The notes beneath the pieces were generated by a model, which saw only the letters and a list, made by a program, of their open reading frames with translations, made no database searches and had not been told where the DNA came from. From contig NC_087095.1 of the NCBI RefSeq assembly GCF_963855985.1, positions 11,170,001 through 11,234,000 on the forward strand: a stretch of 64,000 bases of DNA, written 5' to 3'. The DNA comes from Ostrinia nubilalis. Taxonomy: Eukaryota > Arthropoda > Insecta > Lepidoptera > Crambidae. A program made the position numbers and the translations under genes. The number at the start of each line of letters is the position of its first letter. Position 1 is the stretch's first letter. This document shows positions 43,701 to 54,870 of the stretch, piece after piece.

Positions 43701-43860
43701 TAGCCGCGAGAGCTCTTTGGCGCGCTGTCTTCGGCGAAGTATTGCGCGCGCAGATTTTGACAGCGCGAAATACCTACTTTAGCAGAAATACCAAGCCTTA
43801 AGTTCCAAAAAATCGACAGTGTCACAACTCTCCTCTGTTACAACTCACCTCAGTCTCCCC

Positions 43861-44594
43861 TATGAACTAGATTTCATCCAAGGGGTGTGCTTTGTGACTA
43901 CTTGCAAAATAAAGACTTGATTTGTATTTATTGGTGTCAGCAGCAGATTTACATGGATAAGAACCAAAGGCTACCGACCTCTCCTCACTCGTGGCTCTGT
44001 TAAGTCTTCCTTTGTGAAATGCAAAGCTCTAGAGTCTAGACAAAGCTGGCAGTAATAAAGATAGAAAGAATCATTTTAAACATAATCATCTTCACTTTAA
44101 GGCATTTTGCGGCAACTCTTTGACCTTATTAACATTGTTCTACGCTTCTTCGAAACAGTCATGATGTTGTAGATACCTACTTAGGCTCCCCCTGCTTATT
44201 CGAAAGTTTTAATGTTTGTTACTTCAACACATAAAATGTATCAGTCGAAATTAAACGTTATTTGCCTTTCTTAAAATCCGGTCCGACTCAAAAAATATAA
44301 AAAAAAACTACGCAGTAAAATTTTGCATTTCAAATAAAGTCAAAATATTGGATTTCACTGAATAAGTTATGCATTACTGTAATGCTTTAAATACTTGCAT
44401 TAAATAAATACAATTATACAAAATTACACAATCGTATTTAAAAATTTCAGATAAAAATACACAAACCGGCGCCACTTTATTATTCAGAGAACGGTACAGA
44501 AAAATTAAAACTCAATTACTGGCGTTCAGAAATAAATCATTCGGCTTCCCATTGCAACGTTCGCCGACGTTCACCCTGATACTTCGGTTTACAA
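43861..44594. other. No gene recognised
   Basis: AT-rich DNA with the left hAT target duplication at its end (44587-44594, GTTTACAA). No coding sequence identified. Confidence 0.35.
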
Positions 44595-44992
44595 TAGGGA
44601 TGTTATGGATATGTAGTTTCGGTTATGGATACGGTTACGGATATAGGAATAATATTATACCGGTTTCGGTAACGGTTGCAGATATTTTTTATTACGGATA
44701 TCCGAAAGTTTCGGTTATGGTTACGGATATTCTGTGCTTCAAAATGCAATTTGCAATAGTTGTCCAACACGGTTCATTCATGGCCACACATTTTACGTCG
44801 AATAAAAAGTAATAAAAAACGGCATTATACAGGTAAATCAGCCTGTTATGCCTTTACAATGTTATACAAAAAACAATTTAAACTGCCAGTATCCGAAACT
44901 TTTGAATCGGTTACGGTTACGGTTTCGGATATTTTTTTATTTCGGATACCCGAAAGTTTCGGTTACGGTTACGGATATCCATAACATCCCTG
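44595..44992. mobile_element. hAT-like MITE with GGTTACGGATAT subterminal repeats
   Basis: 398 bases with ends TAGGGATGTTATGGATAT and, inverted, CAGGGATGTTATGGATAT. Flanks GTTTACAA (44587-44594) and GTTAACAA (44993-45000) form an 8-bp target duplication with one mismatch, as expected for hAT. Both halves are filled with variants of CGGTTACGGATAT and CCGAAAGTTTCGG, which look like multiple subterminal transposase-binding repeats. Apparent protein frames full of GYGYGY are a by-product of these repeats. Confidence 0.8.
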
Positions 44993-45000
44993 GTTAACAA

Positions 45001-48000
45001 CGAGCTTCCCGCCATTGCTTCCGAGTTCCGACCTTCCGTTTAGTGCGAGACGCTGCCAAATTTAACGAGTTGTTGACTGCAGCAACTGGCTGAATATTAC
45101 GCGTTAGGGATTACTCCTTCATGTTTAGGGCGCTTTTATGCATACGGACCTAGCGGCGCGTCAGCAGAGCGTGGCAGATTTAAATATAAACGAATTACTT
45201 ATACCTACAGTCAGCGTCAAATATTTCATATCACCAAAAAGTGTCCAAAAAGTTGATAGAAATCAGCAACAGCTTCCACACATTCATCCATTATACATAT
45301 AGTCAGCCATCTCAAATAATTTAATAAATATAATTAACATTAAATAGCCCGGAAAGATAAACACTGCCTTGCTCTCGGAGTAACCCACTAGCTCCGATAG
45401 TAATAGCAAAACCGATAGCACTTCATCGAAAAAAAAAAGAAAAAACCGTACCAAAGACGTATTGCGAACTTTTTGGCTTCTTTGGGTGTTCATCACCATA
45501 TTGCAGATGCATGTTTTTTTTAGGTGGAAATTAATCATGCTTATTCTACAATTATGATCAGTAGATACCCAGATTTGAATATACATAATGTATAAATATG
45601 TCATGCCTTAATTTGTAATTTTTACAAACATCAAAAAGACGACCATTATTCAAAAAGCCCTCTTAATAATGCATGTGTTGGTGATGTTTAGTTCAATCAA
45701 TTTTACCTACAAGAACAATATAGTTTTCTTAAAAATAGTCCAGTGAGTGGCACATATTAATATCAATCTAACTACCTATTTGCAATTGGTTAAATTTGAA
45801 ATTTGATTCAGATCTGCGCAGTTAGTGGTCTACGTTCACAGAAGTTTGAAAACAATAATCCCTTGTTAGCAATATCCATAATTGTAGCAGTGACTGTGAA
45901 AACAATCCGGACTGATAATTGCATAGTTTAATATGCATGATTTCGTAGTAACAATACGGGCAAAGTTTTAGCGAAAAGTGGGTTAGAGATTTCAACTTGA
46001 CAATGATGACGAAATTGTTTCATCTTCTGTATGAGATACCAATTCATTAGTTAAACTTAGTTCAGGACCATTAGCTTTAGCCATTAGTAATATTTGGCGT
46101 TTAATTAAGGATCGTCTAAGAAGCAAACCAAAATCATCGTATCGCAATTGCTTGCAGACGTTTGTAGGCGGCTATGTAAAGCCTGAAAGCACCTCTAGAC
46201 CCTTTTAACGTGCTTAATTAACTCTAAAAGCAACGTTTACAGCGTGCACACTCCTTTTTATTTACCTAAACGTTTTTGTAATAGACACTTAAGCCCTGAA
46301 TTGGAAATAAAGTAAATAGTTAATTTACATTCACTTTGTGCACGGAAAAACGTTGCTGCTATCTTACTTCTTTTAATTTTGACAGCAAAGTTAAAGTTAA
46401 ATAAGTAAGGTAAGAAAAATCTATTACTATCAATCAATAGCATCTTGTACTTTAAAATACTTTTATTGCTTTTTATGGAAATTGGTTATTGTTCGTGATA
46501 ATCCTTGGATTGTCCCTTTTCGGGAAATGTACGCAAATCCATAGCGGCTGACTTTGATTGATTAAAATTCTACTTACAGGAGTTTGGTGCACGAATTCTC
46601 TTAAGTACTTGCGTACATACTTAGCATAACATGTAACAACGTGAATAATGGCTGTAGGCTCCTGTAATTACATGATTTTTTTTTAAACTTATTAATCATA
46701 TTTTTTAATTTTCAGTGTTTCTAGGCATAGTTATAGAATATAGTTTACTAATTTGTACATAACTAATACGACACGTGTTTGATAAGAAATGTATCTTTTC
46801 ATAATTTTAATTCCCGCAACCAAAGAAGATGACTGAAGTATACCTATCAAAAACAAAAGTATTCACGAAAAGAAAAACAATTGATAGCTAACTGATTAAG
46901 GACGAAGAATCTCTTGTCATTTACCAGCATTGTTGTAAGTAGGTACCCCATTTTAAGCGATAAAAATTCTTCAAAAGAAACGATTAGAACTTTAGCATAA
47001 AATGAATAATTTTACCGTGCGACAAAACAAAAAACGGTCGTCGTGATTTCACAAAACCTTAACGATAGGCGTTCCATTTTTCGCTCCCGGCGCGAATTCA
47101 TTCCGTGCCTTTCACTGGCAAACACGATTAATTAGGAATTGACAACGCGTCAGCTGTAGTCGCTATAGACTCGATGGCGACTGCTTCTCCGCTTCATTTG
47201 GTTACCGACACAATGAGCCTGTAACGACGTCAGCGCTAGTCTACCGAACTCGAATAAAACCCGATGAATGTTATTTCGTTACTTACGATCGCTTTGAAAT
47301 TAAATTTGGTTCGTGAGGTTTGACTGTTCACGATTATTTTATTTAAGAATCGAATGGTTGTGTTAAAATAGTACGTTTTATTAAATCAGTCAATATTTAA
47401 AGTATTCTTACACAGTTCCATTTTAATAACTCTAATTCTAATGTAACAAGCGACTTGATGCTATGAAAAGTCTAGACGTATTGTTAATAGGCACTAAAAT
47501 TACCTATATTTTAAAAAACTGGATGAAATTCATCTGATATCTTTAGGGACTTTACTTAACTCTATTCTGTGAGTCAGGCTTGCTAATAAGGCGAGTAGTA
47601 CTACTGATATATAAGAGTTAAAACACGTTTAGAAACCAATAAAACTAGGTACCTCTACTTTAGTCAACGCGTTCGCAACTATTCTTAAGTTGATTTGGTT
47701 ATCGGGGAATGGTTCTCTAACAGTCGCATAACAGTGTTACAGATGAAAGTCTAGCGAAATAGAGTTTGGAACCCTTACTTTTTCCGTTGAATTTTTAACA
47801 GATACTAATAGGGTGTTGCTATCAGTCTTAAAAGCAGTAAGTTTTCGAATGACGTAGAGTTTCAAAGAGGTAGTTTTAATTTATTCATGGTACTTTTTTT
47901 GGATAAAAAAATAATTTCTTGATAAAAATTATGAACTGAATTGAACTTTTTGAATCACAACAAACAGTTGCTCACACTTTTTTCTTTCATCTCAAAATAC

Positions 48001-48537
48001 TATGTTAATACCATTGTACAGATACTTATGTGGTACCTACTGTGTGCCTAAGATCATAAAAATAGAATTACCCCTTCGCAACAAGTAACAAAATATCTAT
48101 TCATAGTAACAAAAGATTCGGAACGTCTCGAAAATATCCGGAGAGAGACGCTTAAAGAGCTCAGAAATTAAACAGCAGCCTTCGAAAGTGTAAATACTTC
48201 AGTTAATTCAACTCGTTGATTCCTCGTTGTTGATTCAAATTCTTATTTTGTTGCTTTGGCAAACGATTGGAATTGGATTCCATGTACTTACGGACAAGCA
48301 CATAAAACTATACATTTTCATTGCAAAATAGCTCGTATTACAACTGCTTATGATCCTACAGTGTTTAACTTGATTTGCTATTGACTGTACCAACGGCTGC
48401 CACTAATGCTTTTATTGGGGCTGCAATAAATGTTTTCATTTCATATTTTGTAGTATAAGCTTTGATCAATAAGTCACTGTTGTCCAATCAAAATTGAAAG
48501 AAAGATGCATTTAATAAAATTGATATCGTTCGTTCGT
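45001..48537. other. No gene or repeat recognised
   Basis: About 3.5 kb of AT-rich DNA. Frames at 45284-45604 and 46258-46443 (minus) have no known domain. A short GC-richer patch at 47080-47260 shows no coding signal. Confidence 0.35.
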
Positions 48538-48630
48538 TAGTTTCAGACAAATTAAGGCAAATGCTGAACGACCGGTCCTGCGCTGCCCGCATCCAGGTAT
48601 TTCCCGAGACCTTCATCAGATCGTCAGACA
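48538..48630 (-). mobile_element. RTE-like LINE 3' end fragment
   Basis: The minus strand encodes SDDLMKVSGNTWMRAAQDRS followed by the family's CTGAAAC-type 3' end. It belongs to the AAQDRS subtype seen at 29527-29760. Confidence 0.65.
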
Positions 48631-49090
48631 AAATACATAAAAAGGCACATATAAAGACACAACAGAAGCATCTAATAACATTAGAAAGAGCGACTGTCAC
48701 TCTCCGTCCTACGCCCAAGCAGCCGCCTACTGAATCGGAAAACTTTCGAAAATCCTCTATGCAAAACCAATCTCGGTCAGCATTCACCACTCTATCGCAT
48801 TGCGTCGGGCTGTAATTCTGTTCGCACCGAAGTTGATATTTTTCACGGTTCTATCGCCTCTATCAAAAACAACCTAAGTAAATTTTATTGCTGCTCTAAT
48901 GTTAAATGAAACTTTAAGTACATAGGCTAATAACTTTAACATTTTCTGTTTACACAATATTATTGTATGCATGCGGTGTTTGCATCTAGGAGGTTTTACA
49001 TTATTAATGCCAACTAAGTTAAGTTTATTTTATGTATGTAACTTTGTAAAACCAGTTTTGCAGACCTAATAAAAAAAAAAAAAAAAAGAA
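48631..49090 (+). other. Segment ending in AATAAA and a 17-base A run
   Basis: The stretch ends CAGACCTAATAAAAAA with an A run to about 49087, like the 3' end of a retroposed transcript. An upstream frame (48640-48815 plus) has Pro/Thr/Ser-rich content with no domain. It could be a retroelement tail or a processed pseudogene of a 3' UTR. Confidence 0.35.
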
Positions 49091-51490
49091 AGGACTAAAC
49101 GTTTACACTAGCAGTACTTTATGCCACTTAGCATAAGCCGTGATCTATGGTGACGAATGCCACGACTCTGGTGAAATAATACTACGAGTAGGTAGGCACA
49201 TACATGTCGCAATAAGTAGGTATTTATCGATAAATATATTTTTATACCTATTCTAATATCTTGTTCCTCAAAGGATCAAGGATCTGGAACGTCTTTTTTA
49301 TGGTTTACTTTTTTATTTAGGTTTGTAAGAGGTGAATATACTCTTATCAATAAAAGAGTGTTGTTTAGCGAAATACGCTGGATTATAATCGTATCTTTTT
49401 TCAGATATTCATTGAAGTCCGAAGAAGGTTTGTATGAAGAGAAAAATCGCCCTGAAAAACGTAAAAGCGCTTTATTTTTTCTATCCAATTGATAAAATAT
49501 TGGTTTAGCTTGTTTGTAAAAAATACATTTTTACTTAATTTGTTTTTTTACTTAAAGAGCGGTTTCTATACAACACATATTGAACATAGTACAAGTGCAT
49601 GTAGCTCATAGGCCTGAGGGCGGTCAGATAAAATACTCTTGGAACATCGAGCGATCGATGAGCGTTAATCTACCAAATCAATTTACAACATAAGTCTATG
49701 TATTGCAATTTGGGTTTCAAAAGCGCTTTGACAAAATAAGTCACTTAAAGCTAGCGTGTTTCTATTCCGACAGCGTTTCTATTTTGTTAGTAGAATTGAT
49801 CTGCTATTTGATGTCCTTGTTACTGGGCTGATTTCGACATCATCACTAGAATTTCTGGCAATACGTCCCAATTTTGTTTGCAGAGTTTCTTAGAATCATA
49901 GCGTAAACGTAAGACCTCAGGCTGATTTTCTTCGTAAAGCTGTTAGTTTACGCACTCATAATACGTTTACGCGAAACAGGATTGTGTAGGCTGTTTATTC
50001 TTTGTCAATGAAACGTTTTCCTCATCGCCCGATTTCTTATTAGATTGCCGAGTTACTTCCCTTAGGTCCTCCCTTATTGTTGTTATTCAGTTAGCGAGGA
50101 TGGCCATTGGCGCGCGAAACAAAAGTTGACTTGTTATGTTCTCGTCCCTTTATTATATTATTATTTGTTTCGGGACAGTGTTGGTGGGCAATCGATTTTA
50201 TGTAGATGACATCGATAGTTAGCCGTGTATCAATACTCAATAGGCTATTAACGTTAATTAGCTTGACATCATAAATAATATTTTCTTCTGGAAGCAGGAT
50301 ATGAGGCAAATTCGTATAAAGTACTACCTATATCTACATAAGCAATTACTAATAATAACATGACACAAATTATAGTACTTTTTACACATAGATTGACGGT
50401 GGAAACCTTGACATTGTCACAGCAGCGTAATATTTCTCCAGGTTATTAGCGAGCTATTCCATCTTCGGTTTTTTATATCGATAGAAAATTATTGTTTCGT
50501 CAACACCACACTATGGCAAATAATAATATAATAAATTGATGGTATCGAAAGCACAGTCGATAGTATGTCTGATTTGGGGTGAACACTTCTGGGAATAGTG
50601 TATGCCGCATCAATGACTGCTTGATACGAGGACATGAGGACATAAAATAGTATTTTTATTTTTGGTTTCTCGATTTTAGGACTTGCTCATGTTATTTTTA
50701 TAAGATAAGAAAAATCATGGAAAGCATCTTTGAGCTTCTCCATACAAAACGTTCTGGTTAAGAATTGTGTGTTCACAGCCTTAAGAGCCATTTTACATTT
50801 TCGTGCGAATTTCTAAGATTTTGGAAGCATGAATTACTATCTTAAGCAACACCCAGATATTATTGAATAACTGCGAAAGATAGGTCAATCCTTAGTGTTG
50901 ACCATTAATGAAACGGATTTACTAAAACTCTTTTGCTTAATTCTCAGTGCCCCATCTCCCACAACCATTTTACGGAAAAATTGCCGCAGACTCAATTTCA
51001 AAGTCCTGTATCTATTATTTATGCTCATATAATAAGCTTAAAAATATATAATAATCATCGGACATATATTCTTGTTGTCCATTAATGAAATGGATTCTTG
51101 AATTTCACTACCATTATTGAGTAAAATTTAAAAATAATTTGGCAAATTTGAAGATTAACGTCACATTTTGATCGTGGTTTTTGGTTCAAAAACACAGCAA
51201 TAACTGCAATAAAAGTATCCCAAAATAAAGAATATGCATTGTAGAATAGATTTCTACAGTTATTGTTTAAATATTAGTAACCACTTTGTCAAAATATTGA
51301 TGTGAATATCAGTATAAATTACAATACGCAAGCCGACATCGATTAGTATGGCGCGAGCGCCCGTCAAGGCAGGACCTGTGTCACTTTTCCCGCCATGACG
51401 TTTACGTGCGTTCGTGTCGTGAAATGGTGATTTATACGGCGACCAAATACATTTGATACTATGCCGAGAGGTCCCTCCCTGTTTCAAGTC
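49091..51490. other. No gene recognised
   Basis: About 2.4 kb of AT-rich DNA. Around 49905-49975, CGTAAACGTA and TACGTTTACG form a short distant inverted pair. Frames at 49276-49488, 50091-50309 and 51260-51487 have no known domain. Confidence 0.35.
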
Positions 51491-51639
51491 GGCCGTTTGG
51501 TGTAGTGGTTCGAAACGGACTAATATGCCGAGAGGTTCGATTCCCGGCCGAGCAGAAACTGAAAGGATGAATTTTTTTGACGGGTCTGGGTGTAACTATG
51601 TGTATTATGTATGTATTTATTTTAATAAATAAATTATTA
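51491..51639 (+). mobile_element. tRNA-derived SINE
   Basis: The head has RNA polymerase III boxes: A box TGGTGTAGTGG (51498-51508) and B box GGTTCGATTCC (51534-51544). GGCCG (51491) pairs with CGGCC (51545-51549) like a decayed acceptor stem. The body contains GGGTCTGGGTGT, usual in lepidopteran SINEs, and a tail of TATTTATTTTAATAAATAAA type. The tRNA-like part lacks a proper anticodon arm, so it is not a working tRNA gene. It directly abuts the next repeat. Confidence 0.8.
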
Positions 51640-51640
51640 A

Positions 51641-52614
51641 AAAAAACCGGCCAAGTGCGAGTCGGACTCGCGCACCGAGGGTTCCGTACAAACCTGCAAG
51701 GTTTACAAAGTTCGTTCATTACGACAATCGAGTCATAACTATGGTATTTTTATTGCAAAATGAAATTCATAACATTACAATGGGGAAAGATGGAGGAGCA
51801 TAAATTTAAGACAAAGATCTCTTTATCGTTTAAGTAATCCTTTATTTTATAGTATTTGATATGAATTTCAACTTGATAGCTCTACGCGTTCATGAGGAAA
51901 AAAGTAATAAGTTTATATTTATTAAAAAATATATATTTTGTAATGTAACTAAAAATTTAAGGTTTTCGGAATTTTTCCTTTATGTGTGCTATAAAACGTT
52001 GCTTCATGCCAAATTTCAAGATTCTAGGTCGACTGGAAGTACCCTTTAGGTTTTGATTCCCTTGCGAGTACTTGCGAGTTTCAAAATATGCAGCTTAAAT
52101 TGCTGTTTCTTTTGATTGCGTTGACATAGAAGTTTGATTTTGTTACAGCTTAAAGGTATTATAGACCTGAGTATTTGGTATGAATTTCAATTTAATACCT
52201 CTACGCGTTTATGAGGAAATGGGTAGTAAGTTTAAAATTATTAAAAAAAAAAATATTATGTGATGTAACTAAAAATTTATGGTTTTCGTAATTTTTCCTT
52301 TATCTATGCTATAAGACGTTGCTTCGTACCAAATTTCAAGATTCTGAGTTCACGGGAAGCACCCTGTAGGTTTTGATTCCCTTGCAAGTGTCGAAAATTT
52401 GCGGCATAAACGGCTGTATCTTTTGATTGCGTTGGCTTAGAAGTTTGATTTTTTCACAGCTTCAAGGGACAGTAGACCTGAGTAATTGATATAAATTTCA
52501 GCTTCATACCTCCACGCGTTCCTGAGAAAAAGGGTCTTGACAGACGGACGGACGGACAACAAAGTGATCCTATAAGGGTTCCGTTTTTTCCTTTTGAGGT
52601 ACGGAACCCTAAAA
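51641..52614 (+). mobile_element. Lepidoptera-type repeat with GGGTTCCGTAC / GTACGGAACCC ends
   Basis: Starts ACCGGCCAAGTGCGAGTCGG, followed by GGGTTCCGTAC near 51679, and ends at GGTACGGAACCCTAAAA after a GACGGACGGACGGACAA segment. The middle is a tandem array of a unit of about 310-320 bases (starts near 51858, 52177 and, partial, 52488), each with ATGAATTTCAA, CTACGCGTT-type and ATTTTTCCTTTAT words. A very common lepidopteran family; I cannot fix its class by eye. Confidence 0.75.
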
Positions 52615-52636
52615 GTATGTAAGTGGTATACTTATC

Positions 52637-53118
52637 TGTTACGGTTAATGTGATAAATTGAAAATTATGAATAATCGCTGGTTAGTATGAATAATTACCG
52701 ACAGGCGAGGTAAAAGTGATAAAAATCATCACATTTATCAGTGATTATTTTATCATGTAATCTTAATACTAACAAATATCATAAAAGAGAACACTCGATC
52801 GTGTACAGCGCTCATGTACAGCCTCACATTTTGAACATTTTGATATCATTTATTAATATAATTTGGCATAGTGAGTTTGGACTTTTTTTTGCGTAACGTT
52901 ACTTTCCCATAATGCCTATAAAACATTGTTTTGATTTAAAGTGAAAAATAAGTTAAGGAGCGGCGGGGGTGGCCCTTGGGCCACCCCTAAGCCGCCTATT
53001 TAGATTTATACACACATAAATGATCTCATATTAATCACATTTACCAAATCATGAGGTAATTATTCATAATAACCGGCGATTATTCATAATTTTCACATTT
53101 ATCATATTTACCGTAACA
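52637..53118. mobile_element. TIR element of 482 bases
   Basis: TGTTACGGTTAATGTGATAA at the left and, inverted, TGTTACGGTAAATATGATAA at the right. Similarity continues through AAAATTATGAATAATCGC and TATGAATAATTACC, about 68 bases each side. The centre holds a strong hairpin: GGGGTGGCCC (52966-52975), TT, GGGCCACCCC (52978-52987). No coding frame and no clear target duplication. Confidence 0.8.
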
Positions 53119-54455
53119 TTTATATTTTATGCATAATTAATTTATTAACTTCTAAAATATATTTTATATCCTATTAATACACTAGTCATCATAAAAATCG
53201 ACCCACCCGCTACAAGCACTTTCAAACGTATGCATCCCCACTTCCCACCAATATTACTATACTATATTACTATTTAAAAGCCTAGTTCTAAACTTCATTT
53301 CATTAAAGGAAAGGATTTAACCCCAAAAATGTGTCTGTAGAAGAATCCAGAGTCACTTCTTCAAAAAATAGGTAGTTACGCTTGAGCCAACTTTTATGGC
53401 TATAAAACTGTTAAGTTAGGATTAATCGCTATCCATCTGCTAAAGAGGACACGTGAGATCATTATTTGGTTATATAACCATAAAAATTGGTCTAATTGAT
53501 CCCAGAGGTGAGCCCAAAGTGAGGTCTTTTTTCAAGTTTTTCAAGTCACATTTATTGTATATGTTAATCGTTTATTAGGAAATTAAATGTGTTTTTCTTT
53601 AAGGATATTTATTGGGCTTTCAAATAACACCAATATTGTTGGGGAACCATGATTGTGTCAGTAGAAACGAGTTTTCCTGTAAAACGTAGGTGGGCCGATT
53701 TTTGTGATGACCAGTGTAGATTAAGTGCTTCGTATTTTAATAAAATTATTACCTGACTAGGTTAAAAAGGTGTACAATGTTATTTTGGAGATAACTTGCT
53801 TCCATAGAGAGAGATGCTAAGTAATGCGCTGAGTTCGAAACTCAGTGTCGCATTAGAAATTCACACACACAAAGAAATCAAATATGTGCTCATTATCCAC
53901 TCTGGTATTAGTATTTAACGTTCGAATAATCTTTAGTACTATGCAAGCAATGTAAACTGTTTACATTATGACGTCGCTGCTGTCATCATTGCTTTCACAA
54001 GCAATATGTTCTGTTTTTGGGCATATTGTTGCGACACCGGCTCAAGGCTCAAGGGGGCGGCTCTTGTCACATCTCCCTTTAGTTTCTGTGATCTGTGCTT
54101 GCTTCTAAATTGATGTCAATTAAATATTCCTTAGAGCTTTTGATTTAAATTATTTTTTTTATTTTGACACGTGTTTGAAAAATCAAGGTCAGATTGCAAG
54201 AAAACGTAACATTGCAACTCGATTGTAAAGTCTGTATTCGTTCCTAGGATTCCCCTAATACCATCAAATTAAAGAGAATTCAAGAGAGTGCAGTTTCCCA
54301 TCTCATGCTTAGGGGCCACGGTTTAAAATAGCGTGGTTGCATAGAGCCTACAACGGGCAATCACGTGCGCTGCTCATACCAATTTTCGATACAAAAGCAA
54401 GTGTTGGCGCCCCTCACGAGTTTTAGCGGAGTGCCATATGGTAGCGGGAGTAGAC
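53119..54455. other. No gene recognised
   Basis: AT-rich DNA with no recognisable coding sequence or repeat structure. Confidence 0.35.
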
Positions 54456-54525
54456 TTAAGGGAAATCTATGCTTCTCCGACGGCCAGTTGTATGTAGCAT
54501 GCTCCAGAGTATGCGCACAATTCTG
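54456..54525 (+). pseudogene. Scrap of a Helitron Rep/helicase
   Basis: In the plus-strand frame 54365-54613 the residues CFSDGQLYVACSRV (about 54471-54512) match the last conserved motif of Pif1-family helicases, seen as FSHGQLYVACSRV-like wording in Helitron proteins. Here the usual His is Asp. The rest of the frame does not continue the domain convincingly, so only the C-terminal motif survives. A Helitron terminal fragment lies 270 bases downstream. Confidence 0.55.
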
Positions 54526-54779
54526 GTCAACGCTAGGGATGGATAAGTGTCGCTGTCGCTGGCGACAGGGTCTTCTTGTTCAGGGTTCATGGCGTAGGTC
54601 TCAGGCAAAATGAAATGCACTCGTAGAAATTAATAAACTCAGTATATTCACGAGAATAATTACACACAGCACTAGAGTCGTATCGGAACTGAGTGAACCA
54701 ACGGTTTTGCGATAGGAACGTCCGACCCGAGTGATAGTTGAACACAGACTGCCTAGTACTGCTGTGCTGTACTGTAAAG

Positions 54780-54870
54780 TTTCATCAAAATCTGTTCAGT
54801 AGTTTTTGCGTGAAAGAGTAACAAACATCCAGACATCCATTCAAACTTTCGTATTTATAATATTAGTAAG
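54780..54870 (-). mobile_element. Helitron 5' end fragment
   Basis: The minus strand starts TCTTACTAATATTATAAATA, then CGAAAGTTTG and CTCTTTCACGCAAAAACTAC. It matches the first 90 bases of the family at 19081; the 3' part is missing. Confidence 0.65.

Larger units (their letters stand above)
41608..43797 (+). mobile_element. Copy B: TTAA-flanked 2.19 kb element (piggyBac-like, non-autonomous)
   Basis: Flanked by TTAA on both sides (41604-41607, 43798-43801), inside a MITE whose relative at 58.3 kb has a single TTAA at the same place. TTAA duplication is the hallmark of piggyBac transposition. The termini GGCCGGGTAGCAGAG and (inverted) GGCTTGGTATTTCTGC agree only over the first nine bases (GGC-C/T-G/T-GGTA). 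No transposase frame is present. Content: block like 19683-20393, a MITE, a 101-base direct duplication, and blocks like 15966-16590 and 14822-14912. Copy B lacks about 1 kb and 3 kb present in A, so it may be an internally deleted derivative. Confidence 0.65.
41473..43860. mobile_element. TIR MITE split by the TTAA-type element
   Basis: The left part 41473-41607 starts GGGAGACCGAGGAGAGTTGT; the right part 43802-43860 ends with the inverse, GTCACAACTCTCCTCTG and then a second, imperfect copy of the terminus ending CTCAGTCTCCCC. Joined across the insertion, the two parts align along their length with the uninterrupted relative at 58233-58410. Only the inner 2.19 kb (41608-43797) is foreign. 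Confidence 0.75.

Noticed and set aside
44552..44984. Gly/Tyr-rich protein frames (GYGYGY)
   Set aside because: Produced by the GGTTACGGATAT repeats of the hAT-like MITE; they do not continue as a protein.
51491..51560. A tRNA gene
   Set aside because: A and B boxes are present but the cloverleaf is not complete and the sequence runs into a SINE body and tail.
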